Source of the DNA: Gymnorhina tibicen
Taxonomy: Eukaryota; Chordata; Aves; Passeriformes; Artamidae
DNA: 64,000 nucleotides
NCBI GenBank assembly: GCA_013399875.1
Contig: VXAZ01008170.1
Location: forward strand, 868,001 to 932,000
Reading direction: 5' to 3'
The notes beneath the pieces are model-generated. The model saw only the letters and a list, made by a program, of their open reading frames with translations, had not been told where the DNA came from and did no database searches. Positions within the stretch are counted from its first letter, which is position 1. Each line of letters begins with the position of its first letter. Below, one piece after another: positions 15,501 through 24,500 of the stretch. The translations under genes and the position numbers were made by a program.

Positions 15501-18500
15501 TCATCCATTCTGATTAGAATGCTAGAGTCCACCCTGTTAAAACTAGTTTTATGTAACAAAAATCCTTACTCCATTTATTAGTTACCAACATCAAATGCAT
15601 ATAATACAATGAAGAAAATAAAAACCTTCTTTTTTCTGCTTTCCCTGCTGAGTTGTTGTGGTTCGACAACACCATTCACTTTTACTATGGGTCTCAACCC
15701 ATTTCGTTTGGGAATAAACCGGAGCTTTGATGCCATAGGAACAAATTTTTTTTGATGGATAGTTTCAATCTCCTCTGAAGACAGAGGCCGCAGCTGTACT
15801 TTGACAAAATGGTTTCTAAAATACAAATACACACTTAGTGTAAGCAATAGGAAAGGCAGAAAATAAAACATTTAATGTCTTTGTGATAACTAAAGCCAAA
15901 TATTTTTCTAAGATAATACAAATACTAACCTCTGCAGAAACTGACATGAAGTACTGAATTTCAGAACAATATCACAGTAACTTAATGACAATGTCATACA
16001 ATAAGAGACCACATATTTCTGCTTGATGCAGATAAAAACCCCTCAACACAAATTAAAATTTAAGCACAAATTAGTGGAATACATATGAACATTCTGAAAC
16101 GTTTTATGCAAGAAACAGGAAGATGGATATTGTTCATGGTTCCAGAAGTTTGAAAGATATTAACAAAGTTTAAAAGAACCTTCTGAAAACTATTCTAAGA
16201 GAGCTCCTGGGAAGGACTTACGAACTGTAATGGGCTGTTCTACTCCCAGCAATTAGGGGATCTAATCTACCACTTATGAGGAGTTACAGCTAACCGAGGT
16301 GCTAGGATCCACAGACAACATAAGGGCTTTAGGTATCCAAGGCTTGGATGAGCAGGTGTCAGTTGAAGTGAACAGCATAAAAAAAGGAAGAAACAAAGGC
16401 GCTGAAGTCACAGGGTCTGAGCTTCCCAAGTTCACCTTAACGGGAAATGTGTTTTCCTCTCAGATCCCCCCTCAGGCTTTACAGTTCCATGAAGCTTCAC
16501 CAGAAAGCTTAAACGGACTGTAAAAACCAGTTTTATAGGCTCTTCAGTGTTTGGGAAAGATGATATCTACAAGACATTGTACTTTTCCATACAGTGAATC
16601 AGGAAATGGTGGAGCAAAAGCCCTTTTTTTTACTTAAGATGCAGTGTTAAAGTACCCTACCTGCAACATAAAAGACCTGGATCAATCTCCTGCCCTGCTT
16701 GTATTGTTCAGATGGACAAAATGTGCCCTACAGACTAGTGGTTATGGTATTACCCTGGGAAGTAAGTGGGGCAATTCAAGTCCTCACAAAAGACAGGACA
16801 TCAGTCTAAATTTGCACGAAGACTTTCTACATCCCACACAATCCAACAGGCTGATTTGGCAAAAGGAGGCCACACTACTACAAAAGGCAGTGGGCGAATG
16901 GTGGAAACCTGGTAAAGATGCTCTAGGAGACACATGAGAAGCCAAAAATGCAGGTAAGAGAGGCACATAAATACTTCTCTTTGTATGCCTACACAACTCA
17001 AATACAAGCTCATGATCCAGCTGCCTGGGACCCGGGGTCTGAGGGATACAGTGCATGACACCTGGAAGGTATAGTGGCATGCAGGGCCAGTGAGTTGAGC
17101 TACTAAAAAGGAGTTTTGAGGATTTATACTCAAAATTTGAAATTAAATTCCTGGTACAGATGCTGCCCAGAGGAAAGCAGAAATGACTGCTTTTCCACTG
17201 TGAGGGATAACTATTATTTATAGAATTACATTCTTTGCTGAATACATAAAACATAATCTACTATACTATTAGGTAGATGTATGTCTACATACAAAGACAA
17301 AACAAGTTAACTCCAGTTCAATAGAAACAACTTAAGGATCAAATCTCCATCCCTTTACAGCTCACCTTCAAGACTGGAGGGAAAAAACCCCCAACGAACC
17401 TCTATCGTTATTTTAAAACATATTATTTCCTTTGAAAGTGAAGTCAAAGGCCCGTTATTGGCAGATCTTCACTCTCACCTCTGGCCAGCTGTAGAACTGG
17501 GTGCCATTGTGCCTGCAGCAACATTCATTGCTTATTTCATGGCATTTATAGCAGTGCTAATGATTTTGAATGTGTGCTAATCCAGCAGCCACTGAACCAT
17601 GCTGCTCTCACTGGCACTCACAGTGCTGTTAAGCACTGAAATTTGAAGGAACTTGACTACATGGTCCTGATGTCTTTTGACATCTCACCTCAATCTGATG
17701 GGGGAGATTCAGAATTTCTGCAGCATTTTTAATCCTCAGCAGCCACAGTGTGTGGCAAGGGCATGAGCCTTAAGAAAATAGGTGCTGTCGCTACAATGTT
17801 GGGTTCATTACTTTTGAAACACAACTTTGCATTCTGCAGGCTATGTAACTTGAAGCAACTGTAGCATGGAATATTGACTTTTTCTTAATAAATGCTGCTT
17901 TTAATTTGGGAAATGAAGTTTGTATGCATTTTTGAAGCTATATCAAAGTTTTCTGTGTACAATGACAGCACACTCTGATCTCCACCAATACGGCAAGGCT
18001 AATATACAGATCCAGGGCCCCTCTCAGAACCAGGCTCCATATCCTTGAGTGGGATTCTGCCCAGGATGAACTACTCATAAGGACAGTCCTTCAAGATGAG
18101 GATTTACTCCCTAATGACAATGCAGTCAGTGCAAAGGTAAGCTTACAAGTAAGGTCCAGCTCCACTCAGTCCAGCCTGTTCCATCCATTCTCTTCCTCCA
18201 AAGGAGGATGCAGAAGAACTCAACAGGAATCAGTGGCTACCGATGCCTTCCTGTGAACCAGCTCAGAGCAACTGCCTGCAGCAGCTCCAGCTGAGAAGAA
18301 CCAGAACAACCACAGAACAGCCATTTGGGCAACAACTGAGGTCACCAGATACTCTTCCTCCAGGAAAGGTGGAAGCACCTCAACAGCCTCTGGCACTGAT
18401 TCACCAGCAGTGCATGAAAACACTGGCTGGTTAAGAGCAGTGTCTGAACAGGCTCAAAATGGCCAAGGTAGCCCTAAACACCTGTATTCCTGTGTCTGTA

Positions 18501-21500
18501 AACCCCAGTTTCTCTCCTCCCATGTGAAGTTGGCAGCTGGCCACCTGTACGAATGCAGGAAGCTGGGCTCGTGGCTTCACAAGTACACATGACACTTGAA
18601 AATGCAGTGCTGAAAGCCCTGTCAGTCAAGCTGAACTGCAGCTGCTGGGATCAGAGTAGAAATTCTTATGAACTAGGTCTCCTGTAGCCAAGAGCAAACA
18701 TCCTGTTCTTAGAACACGCCTTTGGCAAGCACGCAGCAGCACTTCCTTGGAATGTTTCTCCAGCTTCCAACAACCTGCAGTTTAGAGACCTTCCAAGCCA
18801 AAGATGAGAAGGGGCTTCCTGCATGGTAAGGAAATATGAGGGGAGGAAATCAGAAGAAACAAGAGTCTAGATTAGGGTCTTCTGAGTTCAAAGCACCTTG
18901 TCCTTACACATTGGGCTTTTCTGGGAAACTGGGAAGAGGGACAAAAGAGCTAAATTCCAAGTTACTTGTTTTCTTTTAATCACAAACCTCACTAAAAATC
19001 TATTATTTACTACTTCTATTATTATTATTATATCTCTACTACGTAAAAGTCAGTACTTAATCATATTTTGTGCCAAAAAATAGTCCTTAAGTACATTAAA
19101 ACTGCACAAAACACTAATTGCAACACTACAGCTGTTAGTTTGAAGACAACACAATTAGAATGTGTGGGACTGAAAATTACATTCTGCTACTACTATTTAA
19201 AGTGCATATTCTGTGCTACAGCTGCAAACAACATCAAGACTCCATTAAGTGCAAACACAAATGCAAAGAGTGGCACCGGAGATACCAATTCTGAAATCAA
19301 GGAGTGACGGGGCAGGAGGGGAAAAGATCACACATGTAACATTGTGGACCAAGAGATCACTGCAAAAGCAAAAGGTTTACCATATAAAACAGCAACTAAA
19401 ACACAGCACAAAGTATGTTGATTTTTCACAGTTTCAGAGCTCTCTCAGACACCAGCAATTTATACTGAAAGATATGAACTATGGAGATGGGCGCACAACA
19501 CTGTTCATTAAAATTGCTTTTCCCATTTTATCACTTAATTGTTTAAAATTTTATCTTAAATAATGCCCTAACTTAAATATATGCATGCATTTTTAAGACC
19601 AAAAAACAGCATGGAATTCCAGCTGTACTAAAAAAAGAGCTGTGGCTTCTAAATCCCTTTAAAAAAAACCCCCTAAAGTCACTAGGCTATTGTCTGATTT
19701 TTATGAATGGACTATTACAGCATTTTACCAGAGCCTTGGTTTTGCTGTTTCTAAATTAAAGTAGCTGAAGCAAATCGGGTATTTTTAAAACAAACTTTCA
19801 CAAGGTTACCTTGGACTTCTATCACTATGCTTTACTCATTATTAAAGGGTGTAAAAAATTGACTTATCAGAACAAAATCCTCTTCATAACGGATTTTATT
19901 GTTGCAAAGATTTCTAATAAAGAAGTTGAAATTTGAATCAGTTTTCTCACACAAAATATTTCTGAAATTACAAACTATGCATGCGACAGTCACAGGCTGA
20001 GTTCTCCTTTGGGAAATTAGGCAAACTAAAGGAGGATAAATGGGCAATAAATCAAAGCAGAAATATAACTTTACACTACAAAACACATGATTTCTACATC
20101 TCTACCCATTAATGTTTAATTAGTTTTCTAGTGTTACCTAATTCCAATGTCCTGTAACTTGCCCCAAATAAACTTTCGGTAGTAGAAGAGCATGTTTTTC
20201 TGGAACATGGTCTCGGTGATATAGAAAAATGATCTGAGCAACTCAACAATATAGGTACCCATCAGCCAGTATAGGAATTTGGCCAAAAGTTCTTCACGGA
20301 AACGATGTTCATCGGCGGGAACAAAGTGATCACCTTCAACAAACAATTCAAAGGTAGTTATAGTAACTATCAACTCTTATCATGAGTAAAGGAACAGAAC
20401 ACACAAACAAGAAACGTGCACAACATTCTTGCCTTAGCTTGAGGTCATGAGAAAGAAAAAAGGTTAAGTACAAACAATTACACAGATTTGCCACTCCAAA
20501 TTTTCAGAGCATTAAATACCACAACTGACCCAAGCTTAAAGCACAAACACAGGAACTAATCTGCAGTAACAAACTGACATAGAGGACACAAATACATGCC
20601 ATAGCAGCCCAAAGACTTACTTTCTTCCCCCAGCATTGATTGTGCAAGGTCTTTAACGCACAAAGGCAAGATTGTTGTGAAAGGAGAGGTAAAATAAAAA
20701 GAAACAAGTACAATATAAAACTTTTTTTAAAAAATGAAGCAAAAGACTGAAAATAGTTAGGTATACTGTAAAAATTAACAAAATTAAACTGGGATGATTT
20801 GGGGTAAGAATGATATTCAGATTTCCCAATTACATGAAAATTAATTAATTTCAGGGTTAGGCTTTATTTCAGACATCCTACATAAAACTTATTGCTGCAG
20901 CCAAAGGAAAAAAAAAGAAAAAGTTCAAATCACCCGAAGTCCATCAGTACTTCCAATAACTAGATGGGACAACAATTATGAACCCAGAGCATTCCTAACT
21001 ACTGTTAAATTTATGGTCACATAGAACTGTAACTATGTCTAAATATGGATGAGCAGGGAATAAGACCCTGGGCTACAATAATAATTTTTTTAGCCAACTT
21101 CCAATAATAATTTTTCTAATTACATTTAAAGAGTAAATTTTAGCCAAAATGCAACGGGATTCTTAAAGAAACTACACAGAAATATTAGTTTAGCTGCTTA
21201 GCACGAATTATGATTATGGCATGAATGTGTTAAAAAAAGCTTAACTTTGATGCAACAGAGCTGACACTAAAATTTATAAAATGGAAGTAAGTTTTCAGTT
21301 TTCTACTCTGTTTAGTTTTAGTGTGCTCCAGGGCAAAGACATTTTCCTGTATTTACAGTCTTTTTTAAAGACTACTACTACTTCAGCAGAAGCCAGGTAA
21401 CATCAGTGAAAAAAATCCACTGTTGGAAAACTCTCTAACTGAAGAGCTGTAATATGCAAATTAAATCAGAATGCTGATAGGTAGCTGCTCTGGAAATAGA

Positions 21501-24500
21501 TTATTTCTTTCCTAAGTTCTTGACAACAGATGTAAACAATGACTACAATTCAGGAGATTGTCAAGAAACCACTAGTACTTTTGGAGGAAAAAACAACCCT
21601 ACCTACAGGGCAGCAAAGCAATTAAATGCATGTTCAAACATCAAGCACATGCGAGTACTTTCACGAAAATTAAAACAAGCCTGTATGTTGCTTTTCCTGG
21701 AATATGGCCAAAGAAGAGGGCATTACATTTTTAAAGATAATATGTTCCAAATGACTGTGAATCAAACACACACTTTACAATAAAGCCTTTTAAAATATTT
21801 AACTTCTCAGCATTTTGAGTTTTGAACCACAGTTTCTGAATAAAGAAATAATGTATTTCCTAGAATTAAGAGTGTCTTATGAAAGTGTAACCTCCCCTAT
21901 TTTTGATATCAGTTCTCAAACATCAGACTTTTTTATTTTCCTCCTACACTAGAAAGAACCCATAATAGTTTCAGAACTTATTGCACCTTTTAACAAAAAA
22001 ATACCATTTTCAGCTCACATTACTGTAGGATCCAAGTTCAGTATCAGGTAAGAATAAACACTGCAAGCATCCAGTAAAGGAAGTGCAATCCACAGTGTAT
22101 AGATGGAGAATGAAAGCACAGAAAAATGAAAATATGCATTAGATCCTACAGCAATCAACCACAGGACCACAGCTTCAGCCTAGATTTAAATCCTAGGGTA
22201 GTGTCTGAAGAACAAACTTGAGGAAAGGAAGATTCACTTGACATTTGAAAAGAGGACTAAACACAAATGGATTCATACAGAATTTGGAGCAAACAGCTGT
22301 TGCCCTCAGAGCTTTTTAGCCAGGGACTGCTCAGCCTGGGGACTTCTGCACCACCAACTACCCAGGCTGAAGGAGTGCTCAGTAAGGGTCTCTTGATCCT
22401 AAAGAAGGGCTCTAGAAAGGTGATGGATGATGACAGTCCTTTTTACAAGGACACGTAATGATGGGACAAGGGGGAAAGGTTTTAAACTGAAAGAGAGTAT
22501 GTTTAGATCAGGTGTTAGGAAGAAATTCTTTACTGTGAGGGTAGTAAGGCACTGGAACAGGTTGCCCAGAGAGGTTGTGCATGTCACAGCCCTGTAAGTG
22601 CTCAAGGACAGGCTGAATGGGCTTCTGAGCAACCTGGTCTAGTGGAAGGGGTTCCTGCCCATGGCAGGGAGGTTGGAACTAGATCTTTAAGGTCCCTTCC
22701 AATCCAAACCATTCTGTGATTCTGTGGTAGGCAATCCCTGTATTGAATGGGTCCCATACTCACATCCTTCTCACAGGGTTGATGTGAAGGAGTAAAAAAA
22801 TCTAGGTTTTTTTCATGCCCACAGCAGAGGAACACATGCCACTGCAAGTGTCTTGATTTGCTTTTAGTTCTTTCTGAACTCTTACAGTAACAAACAGGCA
22901 GACAGCGTTTATTCCTTACGTGCTTAGGTCAGACTTCAATGGATTTTCAGAGTTACTGCAATTTGGATAATAGGGGTGGATGGGAAAGAGTTTTGGGTTT
23001 TTTTCAGCCCATGTTCTGAATTCATGTTTATGAAAACAACATTCTGTTAAGCACAAAAAGCACGAATGCAAACAAATTTTGGAAGGAAGACAAACTTAAG
23101 TGTCCTTCCACCATCAGTTACAAACACTACTAGGTTTGCTCTCTCACCTGTGGTCATTACCAATGACCTCAGCAATTCTGACTCCAGATTCAATATCCTC
23201 CCCTTCCCACCTTAAGCCTGAACACCAAACACCTGACAGCCCCACCACTTAGATCTTTAATATAAGAAGTACCTTTGCCTAGACGAAGCCACATGCAGTC
23301 ATTCACTCTCATCCTCTGCATCAACTCCCGCAACGAAAGCTTAGCAAACTTCCCCCTGGAAATGAACACTTTGACATTTTTTAGGAACCGGAACTTGTTA
23401 TGGTTTGAACCCCAAAGCTCAGCGGGGATGACCTTCTCCAGGCATTCCCTCACAAACAGGTACACGTGCCAGTGGCTGCTGTGCTGCTTGAGGAGCTCCC
23501 TGAGGGCTGAATCACGTGCCTCTCCTGCATTTTGCTCCTCGCTCTGTGACTCCCCACGCACAGATTCTGCAAGGGGAGCACATAAGTTGCCTGGCACATC
23601 AGTGTGACCAGATTCACATCTGCTGCTTGTCACACATTTAGTAGGCTCTTTCCCAAGCTGTTCTGCTTGCTTCTGAACCTCTGCTTCCCCAGGCAAGGCT
23701 GCCTGACAAAGCAGCTCAATTTTTCTCATTCTGATTTCAGGTATCAAAATGGGGCAATTTTTTCTCAGGAGAGCTAAGTAAGCACACTTTCCATGGTTCT
23801 TTAACAGTTTCTGAAACGTATCCCTCATTTGGCGGTAGCGTTTGGGCAAGGTCTTCTTTCTCCGCTTGTGTTTTGGCAGACTTTGGTTATGGCTTTGCTG
23901 CACCGGATTTTGTCTTAAGAATATAGCTTCTACAAGGTGTTTTCCACCTGCCTTAGAGTCCTGCAAGCGATTCAATAAAAATGATTTAGGAAAACGTTCT
24001 CGGAAATTCCTGCAACAATACAGAAGAGACTTCCTCTCAATGTATACTGCAGAACTCAGGAGTCTATTTGGTAACTTCTTTGACAAATGAGGTTGGGGGC
24101 TTTCCTGCCTTCTGCATTTTGAAGAAATACCCTCCATGCGTTTGGTTTGTCCTGAAGCCGACCGAGATTCATATGTATGCATCTCTACTCTTTTCCTATG
24201 GTATTCTGCTTGCATTTCCGTGTTGGACTCTAAAGGTTTGTTACTGTGAACTCCCTGCAGAAGAGAGCTTTCACCCGTCACAAACTTCTTCCTGCCATGA
24301 GATGCGCAAACTAAAGAAGGACCAGACACAGCATTGTTACTCCTTTGAGAAATATGGGGGGTTTTAATGAGACTTTCAGAATGTGGTGCTATATACTCAG
24401 TTTCAGATCTCTCAGAACTACTTTGGTTTACATCAGGATTAAGACTACAAGCCCTTTGCTCTCTCACTTTCTCCCCTATTTTTGCCCTCTTGGCTGGAAT

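Larger units (their letters stand above)
4644..15625 (-). other. TERT: TERT introns 4-10 (non-exonic parts)
   Basis: AT-rich introns of 0.4-1.9 kb: intron 4 14344-15625, 5 12822-14160, 6 12271-12659, 7 10285-12174, 8 8386-10198, 9 6550-8271, 10 4644-6477. Intron 5 has a short ATT-type tract near 14109-14123. Intron 4 carries a 161-codon open frame on the plus strand (15028-15513) with no recognised similarity. I found no clear transposons or RNA genes. Confidence 0.75.

Noticed and set aside
16575..16625. Extension of the exon 5 copy beyond 16574
   Set aside because: Similarity drops abruptly. Scattered agreement with either strand of exon 5 needs gaps and is no better than chance.
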